A stretch of 64,000 bases of DNA from Rhizobium sp. Leaf453. GTDB lineage: Bacteria; Pseudomonadota; Alphaproteobacteria; Rhizobiales; Rhizobiaceae. The DNA lies in contig NZ_LMRG01000026.1 of the NCBI RefSeq assembly GCF_001425605.1, positions 248,001 to 312,000 on the forward strand. Reading direction: 5' to 3'. Positions 53,459 through 64,000 of this stretch are shown here, piece after piece. Position numbers and translations under genes: made by a program. Numbering within the stretch: position 1 is the stretch's first letter; the number at the start of each line of letters is the position of its first letter. The notes below the pieces were generated by a model. That model worked only from the letters and a program-made list of their open reading frames with translations, did no database searches and was not told the DNA's origin.

Positions 53459-55721
53459 GGGAAGTATCCTTATCCTGTCTGTCTTCGTTGCCGCCGCTTT
53501 GTCCGGCCGGCGGCAAGAGAATGCGAATCATGGCGCCCTGTCCGTGATCGAAATCGGCGGGTGCGTCATGCAGTTCCAATTGTCCACCGTGGTCCTCGAT
53601 GATCTTCTTGACGATCGCAAGGCCAAGTCCGGTGCCCTTTTCCCGCATGGTCATATAGGGCTCGAGAATCCGATGGCGATTTTCCGTCGGCAGGCCACGA
53701 CCGTTGTCGATCACATCAACAACGAACTGGCCACTCGTTTCATTCAGTCGCGAGCGCACCATCACCTTACGCTCGCCGCGAACGGCATCCGCAGGCAGTG
53801 CCTCGATCGCTTCGACGGCATTCTTGATCAGATTGCCGAAGGCTTGGCCGAGCATGCGGCTATCAAATGTGCCGTTCAACGGCTCGTCGCCGAAATCGCG
53901 AATGAAGGTGACGTGATTGTTGCCCATTTCCCGCAGGAAAATAGCGTCCTTCAGGATGCCGCGCAGATCCGCATTTTCCTTGGTGGGTTTGGGCATGCGC
54001 GCAAAACCGGAGAATTCATCGACCATGCGGCCGATGTCCTCGACCTGGCGCACGATCGTGTCGGTACACTGATCGAACACCGTCCGGTCGTCCTGGTTGA
54101 TCTGTTTGCCGTAGCGCCGTTTCAGGCGTTCAGCCGAAAGCTGGATCGGTGTCAACGGGTTCTTGATCTCGTGGGCAATGCGCCTAGCGACGTCAGCCCA
54201 GGCAGTCGAGCGTTGCGCGATCACCAGATCTGTAATGTCATCGACGGTGATGACGTAGGAATCCTTGGCGTCGTGCGATTCCTCGCGCGTCACCTGGACA
54301 TTCAGCGTCCGCTCGGTTCCGCCACGCATGATGTTGATCTGCTTGCGATAGTCGTTGCGGTGGCGGCTGGCGGCCTCGTTCAGCACCTGCTCGATCTCCG
54401 GCGCCACGTCGGCAAGCCGTTCACCGACCAGTTCAAGCGCCGAGCGCGACAAGAAATGCTCCGAAGAGGGATTGGCAATCGTAATCCGCTGGTCGTCCTC
54501 GACGCCGATGACGGCCGCCGTCACACCCGACAACACCGCCTCGATGAAGCGGCGGCGGTTGTCCATCTCATCCTTGGCCTCAAGGATCTGGTCCCGCTGC
54601 GTGCGGATTTCGGCGATCATCTTGTTGAAGGTACGCGACAGGCTCCCGACGTCGCCATCGACAGCATGCACCGGCACGATCACATTCAGGTTGCCGCTCG
54701 CAACGCTGTCGGCCGCGCCGATCAGCAGCCGGATCGGCCGGACGATCCGGTCGGCTACCGCGATTGCGGTCCAAATTGCTGCCAACAGCACGATCAGCGC
54801 GAAACCGAGATAAAGCACGCCAAACGCCAGCTGCAGCGATGTCCGGCCGGCTTCGAGGTTCTTGTATTCGGCGGTGTTCTCCTCCATCAGCCGCATCGAG
54901 CGCATGACCTTGGGGTCGACGGTCCGCACGGTGTAGAGATAGGCCCCCTGGATATTGTCGATCGGAATGATCGCGCCGACGAGGTTGGTCACTCCCGGCG
55001 GAATAAGCGTCGGCTGGCCGGAGACCGTGCTCAGGAGAGCGTCCTTGGGGATCGCCGGCAAGGGCCGTTCCGTCGGAATATTCGCCTGAAGGATGGGCGT
55101 CCCATCTCCGCGCACAAGAAACGCACCCAGCATGCCGCGCCCGCGCGCCTGCCGGGTCATCAGTTCTATGAAGCCGGTGCGGTCAAGGCTGTAGAGCTGG
55201 CGGTTGCGCTCGAGGTCATTGGCCATCGAGACCGTCTGGCCCTGCAGGTAACTGGCGTTTTCCAATACGTAAGCTTCGGCCACATCCAGCGACGAGCTGA
55301 CGATCGATTGCGTCCGCAGAGAAAACCAACGGTCGAGCCCGACATCGAGCGTAATACTGGCAAAGATCGCGACGAGGATAGCGGGCGTGATGGCGACGAT
55401 CGAAAACAGTGCGACGATGCGTACATGCAAACGCGCAGCCGCACGACCACGGCTGCGGGCCTTCAGGAGGCGCGTGATCTCGCGACCGATCAGGAAAAGG
55501 AGCCCGATCACGAACAGGGCGTTGATCGCCGCTGAACCGATGACAATGTTGGTTTCCGGCTTGATCGGCGTCAGGCCAAGAAGGACGAGCAGCGAAATGA
55601 TCGCGCAAACCAGAGCGCCGGTTGCGAGCAACAACCCGGGCAGCGCGAACGAGGCGCGCCGATCGTGACCGGACACAACAACCTCGTCTTTCGCCAGCGG
55701 CACAATCAGCCCTTCGGCCAT
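53448..55721 (-). CDS. ntrY: Sensor histidine kinase NtrY
   Basis: 757 residues. Four N-terminal hydrophobic segments with a periplasmic region (about 110-290), then HAMP (RPIRLLIGAADSVASGNLNV), PAS and kinase domains. H-box HEIKNPLTPIQLSAERL, N-box NLIKNAVEAIEAL, G1/G2 DNGRGLP and GTGLGLAIVKK. Partner of NtrX (11-base overlap). The 217-base gap to ntrC is the probable promoter region; it contains a ttggc/gccaa small palindrome at about 55854-55865. Confidence 0.95.
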   Translation of the reverse strand: MAEGLIVPLAKDEVVVSGHDRRASFALPGLLLATGALVCAIISLLVLLGLTPIKPETNIVIGSAAINALFVIGLLFLIGREITRLLKARSRGRAAARLHVRIVALFSIVAITPAILVAIFASITLDVGLDRWFSLRTQSIVSSSLDVAEAYVLENASYLQGQTVSMANDLERNRQLYSLDRTGFIELMTRQARGRGMLGAFLVRGDGTPILQANIPTERPLPAIPKDALLSTVSGQPTLIPPGVTNLVGAIIPIDNIQGAYLYTVRTVDPKVMRSMRLMEENTAEYKNLEAGRTSLQLAFGVLYLGFALIVLLAAIWTAIAVADRIVRPIRLLIGAADSVASGNLNVIVPVHAVDGDVGSLSRTFNKMIAEIRTQRDQILEAKDEMDNRRRFIEAVLSGVTAAVIGVEDDQRITIANPSSEHFLSRSALELVGERLADVAPEIEQVLNEAASRHRNDYRKQINIMRGGTERTLNVQVTREESHDAKDSYVITVDDITDLVIAQRSTAWADVARRIAHEIKNPLTPIQLSAERLKRRYGKQINQDDRTVFDQCTDTIVRQVEDIGRMVDEFSGFARMPKPTKENADLRGILKDAIFLREMGNNHVTFIRDFGDEPLNGTFDSRMLGQAFGNLIKNAVEAIEALPADAVRGERKVMVRSRLNETSGQFVVDVIDNGRGLPTENRHRILEPYMTMREKGTGLGLAIVKKIIEDHGGQLELHDAPADFDHGQGAMIRILLPPAGQSGGNEDRQDKDTSHGG

Positions 55722-55938
55722 CAGAAATGCATCCCCCGACCCGGCATCGCGTATTGGGCGATGGCAGGCTTTCTACGCTTCGTGGTCAAGAAAATGACCG
55801 CACCGCATCCGGTTCTCGAAACGCAGTTTCCGCGCCGTGACCGGATGGGACAGTTGGCAAGCCAAAAAGACACACCAATGTCCGTGTGCTTTCTAAGCAA
55901 CATAATGTGGCGAAAATGCAACGATTCTGAGCGGGAAG

Positions 55939-57393
55939 TCAAGCACTCCGTGAGCTGCGGTAAACGGAAACCCCCAGTTCACGGATCTTCTTGCGCAGCG
56001 TGTTCCGGTTCAGGCCAAGCAGATCGGCGGCCTTTATCTGGTTGCCGCGCGTCGCCGTCAGCGCAGCCAGGATCAGCGGATATTCCATCTCGGCCAAAAC
56101 CCGGTCATAGAGGCCGGCAGGCGGCAGCCCATCGCCGAATCCAGCGAAATACTGCCGCATGTTCTCTTCAACCGCCTGCGAGATCGACATGGAGCCGGAC
56201 CGGCCGGACACCTTTTCGATCGGGCTGTCGGGAATGTCGGATCTAAGCTCGCTCTCGATAATCTCCTTGGTGATCACGTCCTGCGGATAGAGTGCCGTCA
56301 GGCGGCGCACGACGTTTTCCAGTTCGCGAACATTGCCCGGCCAGGGATGCGCCTTCATCAGTTCCAGCGCCTCCTGGTCGAACCGCTTGACGTCCAAACC
56401 TTCCTTTTCCGCCTGCTGGACAAAGTGGCGGACGAGATCGGGAATGTCTTCCGCGCGGTCACGCAGAGGCGGCAGGCGCAAAGGCACGACGTTCAGGCGA
56501 TAATAAAGGTCCTCGCGGAACAGGCCCTGGTTGATCGACTGCTTGAGGTCCTTGTTTGTCGCCGCGACGATACGCACATCGGAGCGGATCGGCGTGCGAC
56601 CGCCGACGGTGGTGTATTCGCCCTGTTGTAGCACGCGCAGCAGCCGGGTTTGTGCATCCATCGGCATGTCGCCGATTTCATCGAGGAACAGCGTACCGCC
56701 CTCCGCCTGCTCGAAACGACCGGTGGACCGGTTCTGCGCGCCGGTGAAGGCGCCTTTCTCGTGACCGAACAGTTCCGATTCTATCAGGTCGCGCGGGATG
56801 GCCGCCATGTTGATCGCCACGAACGGGCCATTGCGGCGCTTGCCATAGTCGTGCAGCGCGCGGGCAACGAGTTCCTTGCCGGTGCCGGATTCGCCGGTGA
56901 TCATCAGCGTCAGGTCGGTCTGCATCAGGCGCGCCAGAACACGGTAGATTTCCTGCATGGCGGCGGAACGGCCGACCAGCGGCATGCCGTCCTGCGTGTC
57001 GTCTTCCTGCTTGACCGGCTTGCGCTTCGGTTCGGCCAGCGCCCGGCCGATGATGGCGATCAGTTCGGTCAGATCGAAAGGCTTGGGAAGGTAATCATAG
57101 GCACCCTTCTCCGATGCCTTGATCGCCGTCATGAACGTGTTCTGGGCGCTCATCACCAGCACAGGCAGATCGGGCCGTGCCTTCTTGATGCGCGGCAGAA
57201 GATCGAAAGCATTTTCGTCGGGCATCACCACGTCAGTTACGACGAGATCGCCATCGCCGGCCGAGATCCACCGCCACAGCGTTGCCGCGTTCGAGGTGAT
57301 GCGGACGTCATAGCCGGCGCGGCTGAGCGCCTGGTTGAGCACGGTGCGGATGGCAGCGTCGTCGTCGGCGACGAGGATGGTGGCGCCAGTCAT
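55939..57393 (-). CDS. ntrC: Nitrogen regulation response regulator NtrC
   Basis: 484 residues from the ATG at 57393 (AAAGGAC upstream), the usual rhizobial length. Receiver with phospho-acceptor Asp54 ([10 protein letters not shown]); AAA+ domain with [14 protein letters not shown] and the sigma-54 contact GAFTGA (in [15 protein letters not shown]); Fis-like C-terminal DNA-binding helix ([20 protein letters not shown]). Activates sigma-54 promoters of nitrogen-scavenging genes, possibly including aap. Overlaps ntrB by four bases. Confidence 0.97.
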   Translation of the reverse strand: MTGATILVADDDAAIRTVLNQALSRAGYDVRITSNAATLWRWISAGDGDLVVTDVVMPDENAFDLLPRIKKARPDLPVLVMSAQNTFMTAIKASEKGAYDYLPKPFDLTELIAIIGRALAEPKRKPVKQEDDTQDGMPLVGRSAAMQEIYRVLARLMQTDLTLMITGESGTGKELVARALHDYGKRRNGPFVAINMAAIPRDLIESELFGHEKGAFTGAQNRSTGRFEQAEGGTLFLDEIGDMPMDAQTRLLRVLQQGEYTTVGGRTPIRSDVRIVAATNKDLKQSINQGLFREDLYYRLNVVPLRLPPLRDRAEDIPDLVRHFVQQAEKEGLDVKRFDQEALELMKAHPWPGNVRELENVVRRLTALYPQDVITKEIIESELRSDIPDSPIEKVSGRSGSMSISQAVEENMRQYFAGFGDGLPPAGLYDRVLAEMEYPLILAALTATRGNQIKAADLLGLNRNTLRKKIRELGVSVYRSSRSA

Positions 57394-58547
57394 CGGGATT
57401 GTCCTTTTATGATGGTCGGTGGTTCGCTGTCTTCCGCCGTCGGTCCCTTGGACGCCGGCATCAGGACGCGAAATGTCGTGCGGCTCGACTGGCTGTCGCA
57501 CTCGACGATGCCGCCGTGGCCGCCGATGATCTTGGCGACGAGGGCAAGGCCGAGGCCCGAACCGTTGGTCTTGGTGGTGATGAAGGGATCGAACAGGTGC
57601 GGCAGCAGATCGGCTGGAACGCCTGGTCCGTTATCGTGCACGCAGAATTCCAACGGCAGCGATATCTTCTCTCGCGTACCGGCGACAGAGAGCCGGATGC
57701 CAGGCCGATAGGCCGTTGTAAGCTGGATTTCACCGTCCGGCTTGTCCGCGACCGCCTCGGCGGCGTTCTTGATCAGGTTGAGGAAAACCTGGATCAACTG
57801 GTCACGATTGGCGTAGACCGGCGGCAGCGACGGATCGTAATTCTCGGTGATGCGGATTTTGCGCGCAAAGCCTGCCTTGGCGATCGCCTTCACGTGATCG
57901 AGCACCGAATGGATGTTGACGGGATGCCGGTCCACCGGCCGCTCGTCGGAAAACACTTCCATACGGTCAACCAGCGAGACGATGCGATCGGTCTCATCGC
58001 AGATCAGCCGGGTCAGCGCCCGGTCGTCGTCATTGACGGAGGTTTCCAGCAATTGCGCGGCGCCCCGGATGCCAGAGAGTGGGTTCTTGATCTCATGGGC
58101 CAGCATGGAGGCAAGACCGGTCACCGAACGCGCGGCAGCCCTATGTGTCAACTGGCGGTCGATCTTGTCGGCCATGGAGCGTTCCTGGAACACGATGACC
58201 ACCGAGCCGGGCTCGGAAAGAACCGGCGCAACATAGAGATCGACGAGCTTGTCGGCGCCCAGACGCGGTGAACTCAGGTCGACACGGTATTCATTGACGG
58301 CGGCGCGTCGCTCACGCACCTGCTCGATCAGCGTGAGAAGCGGGCTTCCAAAGGGAATGAACGCGCTGATATCGTGACGGGCGAGATAATTGGCGCTGGC
58401 GCCGAAAAAGGCCTCCGCTTCCCAGTTCGCGAAGGTGACGAAACCTTTTTCGTCCACCAGGATGACCGGGTTCTGGATGGCGTTCAGCACCGCCATCGGC
58501 AATGAGTTGATGGCCCTTTTATCGTCGTCACCGATCTTGTCGGTCAT
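57390..58547 (-). CDS. ntrB: Nitrogen regulation sensor kinase NtrB
   Basis: 385 residues, cytosolic. N-terminal PAS ([20 protein letters not shown]), H-box [19 protein letters not shown]-box [13 protein letters not shown] and G-box [11 protein letters not shown]. Start at the ATG at 58547, which has AAGGAC upstream and overlaps the dusB stop by four bases. With PII it controls NtrC phosphorylation. Operon dusB-ntrB-ntrC is standard in rhizobia. Confidence 0.96.
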   Translation of the reverse strand: MTDKIGDDDKRAINSLPMAVLNAIQNPVILVDEKGFVTFANWEAEAFFGASANYLARHDISAFIPFGSPLLTLIEQVRERRAAVNEYRVDLSSPRLGADKLVDLYVAPVLSEPGSVVIVFQERSMADKIDRQLTHRAAARSVTGLASMLAHEIKNPLSGIRGAAQLLETSVNDDDRALTRLICDETDRIVSLVDRMEVFSDERPVDRHPVNIHSVLDHVKAIAKAGFARKIRITENYDPSLPPVYANRDQLIQVFLNLIKNAAEAVADKPDGEIQLTTAYRPGIRLSVAGTREKISLPLEFCVHDNGPGVPADLLPHLFDPFITTKTNGSGLGLALVAKIIGGHGGIVECDSQSSRTTFRVLMPASKGPTAEDSEPPTIIKGQSR

Positions 58548-59569
58548 GCGGCGTCCTTTTCTTCTTGTCGGCCGGGCATCGCGCTGATGGCTGCCACCGT
58601 GCCGGCAAGGACAGCGCGCGGGTCGATCGATGTCATGATCGCGGCTTTGTCCTGCGGCGACAGGTCCGGCGCGAAATAGCCGAGATACCAACCGATATGT
58701 TTTCGCGCATGCCGAAGCCCGACATCGGCCCCGTAAAACTCCAGCATCATGGTGTAATGCTCGGCAACGATCTCCGCGATCGCGTCCGTATCCGGATGCT
58801 CAACCGCTCCGGCCAGCACGCCCGCATGCCACGGACGCCCCTGGCTGGAACGGCCGATCATCACGGCATCGGCGCCCGAGCAGCGCAGGATCTCGTGGGC
58901 ATCCGACGTGGTCGCCACATCGCCATTGGCGACCAGCGGTACGGAAATCACATCGCGAACCGCGCGGATCGCATCCCAATCGGCCTTGCCGGTATAGAAC
59001 TGCATGCGGGTACGGCCGTGAATAGTGATCATCTGTACGCCGGCTTCTTCGGCCCGCTTGGCGATCAGCGGCGCATTGATCGAATGTTCATCCCAGCCCA
59101 GCCGCATCTTCAGCGTCACCGGCACATCGACCGCCTTGACCGTGGCCTCGATCAGCGACAGCGCATGGTCGGGGTCGCGCATGAGTGCAGAGCCGGAATA
59201 GCCGCCGGTCACCTTCTTGGCCGGACATCCCATATTGATATCAACGACAGCAGCGCCGTTATCCGCGACGATCTTTGCCGCCTCGCCCATCCAGTAGGCT
59301 TCACGTCCGGCAAGCTGGACCATATGCGGATCGATGCCCGAGCTTTTCAGGCGCGCCCAGCTTTCCGACGCATTGCCGACGAGTTCGCGGCTTGCTACCA
59401 TTTCGGTCACGACCAGCCCGGCCCCGTAGCGCCAGGCCAATTGCCGGAACGGCAGGTCCGTCACGCCCGACATCGGCGCAAGCACGACACGGTTTCGAAA
59501 CGTGAGCCGCCCAACCCGGAACGGGGATGACAAATCCGGTATCTGCAAATGATTATCTTTCGGGCACAT
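58544..59569 (-). CDS. dusB: tRNA-dihydrouridine synthase DusB (NifR3)
   Basis: 341 residues. FMN-binding TIM barrel: [43 protein letters not shown] (active-site Cys), [10 protein letters not shown] and [10 protein letters not shown]. Reduces uridines in the tRNA D-loop. Historically NifR3 because it heads the ntrBC operon. The ribosome-binding site before the ATG at 59569 is weak. Overlaps ntrB by four bases. Confidence 0.95.
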   Translation of the reverse strand: MCPKDNHLQIPDLSSPFRVGRLTFRNRVVLAPMSGVTDLPFRQLAWRYGAGLVVTEMVASRELVGNASESWARLKSSGIDPHMVQLAGREAYWMGEAAKIVADNGAAVVDINMGCPAKKVTGGYSGSALMRDPDHALSLIEATVKAVDVPVTLKMRLGWDEHSINAPLIAKRAEEAGVQMITIHGRTRMQFYTGKADWDAIRAVRDVISVPLVANGDVATTSDAHEILRCSGADAVMIGRSSQGRPWHAGVLAGAVEHPDTDAIAEIVAEHYTMMLEFYGADVGLRHARKHIGWYLGYFAPDLSPQDKAAIMTSIDPRAVLAGTVAAISAMPGRQEEKDAA

Positions 59570-59810
59570 CTTTATTCTGCACTATTTTTAGACATACTTA
59601 TTCAGCTTGCCAAGCGTTTTCAAACGCACCGCACAAAATTCCATGGACAACTGGTCAAGGCCGGACCTTCACGGTACATCACAGCGGAATTGAAGCGGTG
59701 CGCCGCAGCACGTGTGATCCGGTCTTTGGCACCACCACCGAACGGCCGGCACTGCGTTCGTTCGGAATCCGATCCGAACGGCGACAGAATTGCAGGAAGC
59801 CATATAAAAG

Positions 59811-61025
59811 ATGCAGGCAAAAGAACAGTTTTCCTGTGGGGTCGTGATCGTGGCTGCCGGCCGCGGCGAACGCGCAGGCTCTCCCGCCGATGGACCGAAG
59901 CAGTATCGTCCGATCGGCGGACGCCCTGTAATCACTCATACGCTCGAGACTTTTACGACCTGGCCGCAGAACACGATAATCGTCGTCGTCATTCATCCCG
60001 ACGACGAAGCGCTGTTCGAACATGCGCTCGGCCTTGTCCCGACTACCCCCGCGACTATCCGTTTCGTCCATGGCGGCCCGACCAGACAACTTTCGGTTCT
60101 CGCCGGATTGAAAGCGCTGGAAGGCGTCGGCATCACCCATGTGATGATTCATGACGCTGTCCGGCCTTTCGTCGATCATGCGCTGCTGGATCGCTGCCAC
60201 GCAGCCTTGGTCAATGGTGCCGAAGCCGCCCTCCCCGCCATCGCCGTTGCCGATACGCTGAAGCGCGGCGCGCCGGATGGCACCGTCGCCGAGACGGTGC
60301 CAAGAGCCGGCCTGTTCGCCGCGCAGACGCCGCAATGCTTCAATTTCGCGCCGATCCTGACGGCCCATAAAAATGCGGCCTCATCCGGTCGCTCGGACTT
60401 TACCGACGATGCCTCGATCGCGGAATGGGCCGGGATCCCGGTAACGCTGATCGAAGGATCGGCCGACAACGTCAAGCTGACAATCAAACGGGATATCGCC
60501 ATGGCGAATGAAAAGCTGAGCCGCAACGCCCTTCCCGACGTCCGCACCGGCAACGGGTATGACGTCCACCAACTGGTCGAAGGAACAGGCGTGACGCTCT
60601 GCGGCATCTTCATCCCGCATGACCAGGCACTGCTTGGCCATTCCGATGCCGATGTCGCCCTGCATGCCCTGACCGACGCCCTGCTTGCCACCTGCGGCGC
60701 CGGCGATATCGGCGACCATTTCCCGCCATCCGACCCGCAATGGAAGGGCGCTCCCTCGCGCATCTTCCTCGAACACGCGGCCCGGATCGTACGCGACCAC
60801 GGCGGCACGATCATGAATGCGGATATCTCGCTCATTGCCGAAGCACCGAAAGTCGGACCGCATCGGCAGGCGATGCGCGAGAACCTCGCCGGCATGTTGT
60901 CGATCTCGCTGGACCGCTGCTCGGTGAAGGCAACGACGAACGAAAAGATCGGTTTCGTTGGCCGCCGCGAGGGCATCGCCGCCATTGCCACCGCAACGGT
61001 CGTTTACGCAGGACAGGCATCATGA
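59811..61025 (+). CDS. ispDF: Bifunctional IspD/IspF enzyme of the MEP pathway
   Basis: 404 residues. IspD half: [39 protein letters not shown]; linker near residue 240; IspF half: [11 protein letters not shown] (Asp/His metal site), [19 protein letters not shown], and [12 protein letters not shown]. Makes 4-diphosphocytidyl-methylerythritol and methylerythritol cyclodiphosphate. The fusion is the usual alphaproteobacterial form. Overlaps cinA by four bases. Divergent from dusB. Confidence 0.96.
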   Translation: MQAKEQFSCGVVIVAAGRGERAGSPADGPKQYRPIGGRPVITHTLETFTTWPQNTIIVVVIHPDDEALFEHALGLVPTTPATIRFVHGGPTRQLSVLAGLKALEGVGITHVMIHDAVRPFVDHALLDRCHAALVNGAEAALPAIAVADTLKRGAPDGTVAETVPRAGLFAAQTPQCFNFAPILTAHKNAASSGRSDFTDDASIAEWAGIPVTLIEGSADNVKLTIKRDIAMANEKLSRNALPDVRTGNGYDVHQLVEGTGVTLCGIFIPHDQALLGHSDADVALHALTDALLATCGAGDIGDHFPPSDPQWKGAPSRIFLEHAARIVRDHGGTIMNADISLIAEAPKVGPHRQAMRENLAGMLSISLDRCSVKATTNEKIGFVGRREGIAAIATATVVYAGQAS

Positions 61026-61528
61026 GCGGCTGGCCAAGTGATATAGAAGACAAGGCAAAGGCGCTGATTTCGGCATTTTCAGAGCGCGGACTCAATGTAG
61101 CCACAGCCGAATCCTGCACCGGCGGCCTGATTGTCGGCGCCCTGACCGAGATCCCCGGTTCCTCCTCGGTCGTCGATCGCGGCTTCGTCACCTATTCCAA
61201 TGACGCAAAGATGCAGATGCTCGGCGTCGACGCGGCAACCCTGGCTGCCTATGGCGCGGTGTCTCGCCAGACAGCACTGGAAATGGTCGCCGGCGCGCTT
61301 GCCCACTCGCGCGCCGATGTCGCGGTCGCCGTCACCGGCATTGCCGGCCCCGGCGGTGGATCGATCGACAAACCGGTCGGCCTCGTGCATCTCGCCGCCT
61401 CCGCGCGCAGCGGCGGCGTGCTTCATCGCGAGATGCGCTATGGGGATATCGGCCGCGATGCCGTTCGGCTGGAAACCGTGCGCACCGCACTGGACATCCT
61501 GGAAGAAGTGGCCGGCAGCGCCGACTGA
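61022..61528 (+). CDS. CinA-C domain nicotinamide-nucleotide amidase (PncC-like)
   Basis: 168 residues, only the C-terminal amidase domain of Cin[23 protein letters not shown] and [11 protein letters not shown] are the family signature. It deamidates NMN to recycle pyridine nucleotides. Start ATG overlaps the ispDF stop (ATGA). Its stop abuts the convergent RatA-like gene with no gap (TGATCA). Confidence 0.92.
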   Translation: MSGWPSDIEDKAKALISAFSERGLNVATAESCTGGLIVGALTEIPGSSSVVDRGFVTYSNDAKMQMLGVDAATLAAYGAVSRQTALEMVAGALAHSRADVAVAVTGIAGPGGGSIDKPVGLVHLAASARSGGVLHREMRYGDIGRDAVRLETVRTALDILEEVAGSAD

Positions 61529-61984
61529 TCAGGAGGCCGGCGCGTAGATCGTATCGGCGCGCTTTTCAAAGGCTTCGGAAAACATGCGGAAGGCCCGGTC
61601 GAACATCGATCCCATCACCGCACCCAGGATACGGCTCTTGAACTCGTAATCGATGAAGAAATGGACGGAACAGCCGTTCCCGGCCACATCCTCGAACCGC
61701 CAGCGGTTGTCGAGATATTTGAACGGCCCATCGATATATTTGACGTCGATGATCCGCTCCGCCTTGTTGAGCAGCACCTGCGTCGTGAAGGTCTCGCGGA
61801 TCGCCTTGTAGCCAACGGTCATGTCGGCCACCAGCAACTCTTTCCCATCACGCTCTTTGCGGGAGCGAACGGTCAGGGCCTCGCAGAGCGGCAGGAATTC
61901 CGGATATTTCTCCACGTCCGCGATCAGATCGAACATCTGGTCGGGTGTGTGCTTGACGGGCCGGCGGGTCTCGAATTGTGGCAT
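61529..61984 (-). CDS. COQ10/RatA-type START-domain ubiquinone-binding protein
   Basis: 151 residues. START/polyketide-cyclase fold: HTPDQMFDLIADVEKYPEFLPLCEA (in parts), DMTVGYKAIRETFTTQV, WRFEDV and the C-terminal helix SMFDRAFRMFSEAFEKRAD. Eukaryotic COQ10 binds coenzyme Q and is needed for respiration; the bacterial homologue was named RatA in E. coli. Substrate binding here is inferred by homology. Convergent with cinA. Confidence 0.88.
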   Translation of the reverse strand: MPQFETRRPVKHTPDQMFDLIADVEKYPEFLPLCEALTVRSRKERDGKELLVADMTVGYKAIRETFTTQVLLNKAERIIDVKYIDGPFKYLDNRWRFEDVAGNGCSVHFFIDYEFKSRILGAVMGSMFDRAFRMFSEAFEKRADTIYAPAS

Positions 61985-62105
61985 GAGGTTCAGATATTCA
62001 ATGCATTGATCAAAAACAAGATGGCATGATGCCTCATGCCCAGCACCCGACCAACTGACGCTACGTCAGTCAGATCAGCCCTTGCCTGACCTTACGGCAT
62101 CCACG

Positions 62106-62672
62106 TCACAAGCCGCCAAGATGCTTCAGCAACTGCCGTGTCTCCGCGTGGGACCTGACGATCAGCACCGGCACATCCAGTCCATAATCCGCCAGCTTCT
62201 GCTCGATCTCCGGACTTTCGGTTTTCTCGAAGTTCCAGATATAGCGCAGGAACTCTACCGAGAGCCGCTCGGGACATCCCTCCGCCATTTCCGGGCGCGT
62301 CCGGCCACGATATTTCAGCCAGCGGGTCACCACGCCGTAGAGCGAGACCCTGCGCGGTGGCCGCATCCACAGCACCAGATCGGTTCGCGGCAGGCGCAGC
62401 GGCAGTGTGCCTGGGCTGGTCCCATCCATGATCCAGCGCGACTGTTCGACAGCCTGCACGACGGCTGCCAGCGCCTCGGCCCGTGGGCGCTGCACCCAGC
62501 CTGGCATCCAGAAGACGTCACGATCCATCGAGACATAGGGCAATGCGAAGCGAGCCGAAAGCATCTGCGCCAGTGTGCTCTTGCCGCTTCCGGAGCAGCC
62601 GATGATCAGCACACGTTCCGCCCACGACAGCAGATCAGCGGCTTCGGCAAGGTCGGCCAGATATCGCGCCAT
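62106..62672 (-). CDS. P-loop nucleotide-binding protein (adenylate-kinase/FlaR-like)
   Basis: 188 residues. Walker A GCSGSGKST near residue 25 and a lid-like region: VSMDRDVFWMPGWVQRP, WIMDGTSPGTLPLRLPRTD and VLWMRPPRR. This combination fits the AAA/DNA-topology-modulation (FlaR) annotations of adenylate-kinase-like proteins. Function unknown. The open frame begins 14 bases upstream of the lipA terminator. Confidence 0.78.
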   Translation of the reverse strand: MARYLADLAEAADLLSWAERVLIIGCSGSGKSTLAQMLSARFALPYVSMDRDVFWMPGWVQRPRAEALAAVVQAVEQSRWIMDGTSPGTLPLRLPRTDLVLWMRPPRRVSLYGVVTRWLKYRGRTRPEMAEGCPERLSVEFLRYIWNFEKTESPEIEQKLADYGLDVPVLIVRSHAETRQLLKHLGGL

Positions 62673-62685
62673 TCCGGTCTCCGAA

Positions 62686-62718
62686 AATGAAAAGGCCGCG
62701 GTGTTGTCGACCGCGGCC
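62686..62718 (-). terminator. Terminator of lipA
   Basis: Perfect 9-base stem ggccgcggt (62694-62702) / accgcggcc (62710-62718), 7-base loop, followed on the minus strand by TTTTCATTTTC. Directly after the lipA stop. Confidence 0.85.
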
Positions 62719-62738
62719 GTTCAGGGAAAGCGACGAGG

Positions 62739-63722
62739 TTATTCCGCCGCCGCGAGCAGCTTCTTTTCACGCGCGGCCCGGAGCCGTGCGAAATCGTCGC
62801 CGGCATGGTGCGAGGAACGCGTCAGCGGGCTGGAAGCCACCATCAGGAAGCCCTTGGTATAGGCAACCGTCTCGTAGGACTTGAACTCTTCCGGCGTGAC
62901 GAACTTTTCGACCTTATGGTGCTTGCGGGTCGGCTGCAGATACTGGCCGATGGTCAGGAAGTCGACATCGGCCGTGCGAAGGTCGTCCATAAGCTGGAGC
63001 ACTTCATTGCGCTCTTCACCGAGGCCGACCATGATGCCGGACTTGGTGAACATGGTCGGATCCAGTTCCTTGACCCTCTGCAGAAGGCGGATCGAATGGA
63101 AGTAACGCGCGCCCGGGCGAACCGTCAGGTAGTTGCCGGGAACGGTTTCCATGTTGTGGTTGAACACGTCCGGCTTCGCGGCGACGACACGCTCCAGCGC
63201 GCCCGGTTTCTTCAGGAAGTCCGGCGTCAGGATTTCGATCGTCGTATTCGGAGAAGCCGCGCGGATCGCCCAGATCACCTTCTCGAAATGTTCTGCGCCG
63301 CCATCGGCGAGATCGTCACGGTCGACTGAGGTGATGACGACGTGGCTCAGCCCCATCTCGCGCACCGCCTTGGCGACGTTTTCCGGTTCGGCCAAATCCA
63401 GCGCGTTCGGCTTGCCGGTCGAGACGTTGCAGAAGGCGCAGGCGCGGGTACAGATCTCGCCCATGATCATGAACGTGGCGTGCTTCTTGTCCCAGCACTC
63501 GCCGATATTCGGGCAGCCGGCCTCCTCGCAAACCGTGACGAGCTTGTGCTCCTTCACGATCGAGCGGGTTTCCTGGTAGCCCTTCGAGACCGGCGCCTTC
63601 ACACGGATCCATTCCGGCTTGCGCATCACCTCGTTGTCGGGGCGGTGCGCCTTTTCGGGATGGCGGACGCGGGGTGCATCTGTGGCTTCGGCAAGATTGG
63701 TTCTGTCGAGAATGGTGACCAT
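62739..63722 (-). CDS. lipA: Lipoyl synthase LipA
   Basis: 327 residues. Radical-SAM CxxxCxxC as CTRACAFC and the auxiliary-cluster Cys set [12 protein letters not shown] are intact, as is the C-terminal RSSHHAGD near residue 306 with the conserved Ser. Inserts two sulfurs in octanoyl-lipoyl domains. Start ATG at 63722 has AGCAGG upstream; the longer open frame is not family-like. Confidence 0.97.
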   Translation of the reverse strand: MVTILDRTNLAEATDAPRVRHPEKAHRPDNEVMRKPEWIRVKAPVSKGYQETRSIVKEHKLVTVCEEAGCPNIGECWDKKHATFMIMGEICTRACAFCNVSTGKPNALDLAEPENVAKAVREMGLSHVVITSVDRDDLADGGAEHFEKVIWAIRAASPNTTIEILTPDFLKKPGALERVVAAKPDVFNHNMETVPGNYLTVRPGARYFHSIRLLQRVKELDPTMFTKSGIMVGLGEERNEVLQLMDDLRTADVDFLTIGQYLQPTRKHHKVEKFVTPEEFKSYETVAYTKGFLMVASSPLTRSSHHAGDDFARLRAAREKKLLAAAE

Positions 63723-63741
63723 CAATAACCTGCTTTCGACG

Positions 63742-63987
63742 TCAGCGTCTGACGATTTTCGCGAGGAATAGCAAAATGCACGAGCCGACGAAACCCTGCA
63801 CGAGGTAACCCAGCCATCCGCTGGCAACATGGATGCCAGCGCTATCGAAGATGGCATTGGCGAGCAAGGCGCCGACAATGCCGATCACGATGTTCATGAA
63901 GATACCGAAGCGAATGTCCATCAGCTTTCCGGCGAGCCAGCCCGCCAGTCCACCGATGATGATTGCCGCAATCCAGCCGATGTCCAT
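63742..63987 (-). CDS. GlsB/YeaQ/YmgE family small membrane protein
   Basis: 81 residues, three hydrophobic segments with Gly-rich helices ([57 protein letters not shown]), as in the transglycosylase-associated/GlsB stress-response family. Role in envelope stress is proposed for relatives. GCAAGGAAA precedes the ATG. 19 bases upstream of lipA. Confidence 0.9.
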   Translation of the reverse strand: MDIGWIAAIIIGGLAGWLAGKLMDIRFGIFMNIVIGIVGALLANAIFDSAGIHVASGWLGYLVQGFVGSCILLFLAKIVRR

Positions 63988-64000
63988 GATATTTCCTTGC

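Noticed and set aside
53418-55535. A 705-codon plus-strand open frame opposite ntrY
   Set aside because: The minus strand encodes a complete histidine kinase with all boxes. The plus-strand translation is low in family-like sequence and rich in Arg/Asp/His typical of antisense frames.
55722-55938. A sigma-54 promoter upstream of ntrY
   Set aside because: I looked for GG-N10-GC with TGGCAC/TTGC context in the gap and found only poor matches.

Overview
The window is chromosomal DNA of a high-GC alphaproteobacterium. It is most likely a member of the Rhizobiaceae (Rhizobium/Agrobacterium/Neorhizobium group). The reasons are the gene order dusB(nifR3)-ntrB-ntrC-ntrY-ntrX-dat-hfq-hflX-mazG, a fused ispDF, a complete aapJQMP general amino-acid transporter next to metC, an EipB-type envelope protein, and the rpsB-tsf-pyrH-frr-uppS-cdsA-rseP-bamA-lpxD-fabZ-lpxA run. 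Species identity cannot be set from the sequence alone. No tRNA, rRNA, CRISPR array, insertion sequence or prophage was seen.

Layout. 1-11763 (minus strand): translation factors, undecaprenyl and phospholipid synthesis, outer-membrane assembly and lipid A genes, preceded by an EipB-like periplasmic protein. A palindromic intergenic repeat and a hairpin lie between rpsB and tsf. 11919-14780 (plus): RidA, a GDPD phosphodiesterase, a DUF482 acyltransferase and a HIT protein. 14790-21801 (minus): a PAP2 membrane phosphatase, AzlCD, ClpA/ClpS, a phasin with PhaR-like operators, a DUF3126 protein and CysE. 21903-25491: a hydrolase, a zinc-finger protein, a flavin monooxygenase and MetC. 25835-30125 (plus): aapJQMP.

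30210-39296 (minus) is the most unusual part. It encodes, in transcription order, a small exported protein, a ferric-reductase-type membrane flavocytochrome, a very large tetraheme c-type cytochrome, an OmpA-family protein and two tandem exported caspase-fold proteases. The last three genes overlap by single bases. Both caspases carry a perfect EF-hand-type loop. Both caspases and the cytochrome end in DUF4384-like modules. This looks like a physically linked envelope redox/protease system whose function I do not recognise as described. A divergent gene (39431-41137) encodes a serralysin-like M10 metalloprotease with RTX repeats.

41419-47057: a GntR regulator with a twin-palindrome operator, ferredoxin-NADP reductase, and the assimilatory sulfite-reduction operon cysG-DUF2849-cysI-DUF934. 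47302-48728 (plus): a deaminase and MazG. 48794-59569 (minus): a hypothetical membrane protein, HflX, Hfq, a D-amino-acid transaminase, the NtrYX and NtrBC two-component systems, and DusB. 59811-61528 (plus): IspDF and a CinA-type amidase. 61529-63987 (minus): a COQ10/RatA-like protein, a P-loop kinase-like protein, LipA and a small GlsB/YeaQ membrane protein.

Several groups work together: lipid A and outer-membrane biogenesis at the left; sulfur assimilation in two blocks (cysE and metC; cysG-cysI-fpr); and nitrogen control (ntrBC, ntrYX) near general amino-acid uptake.
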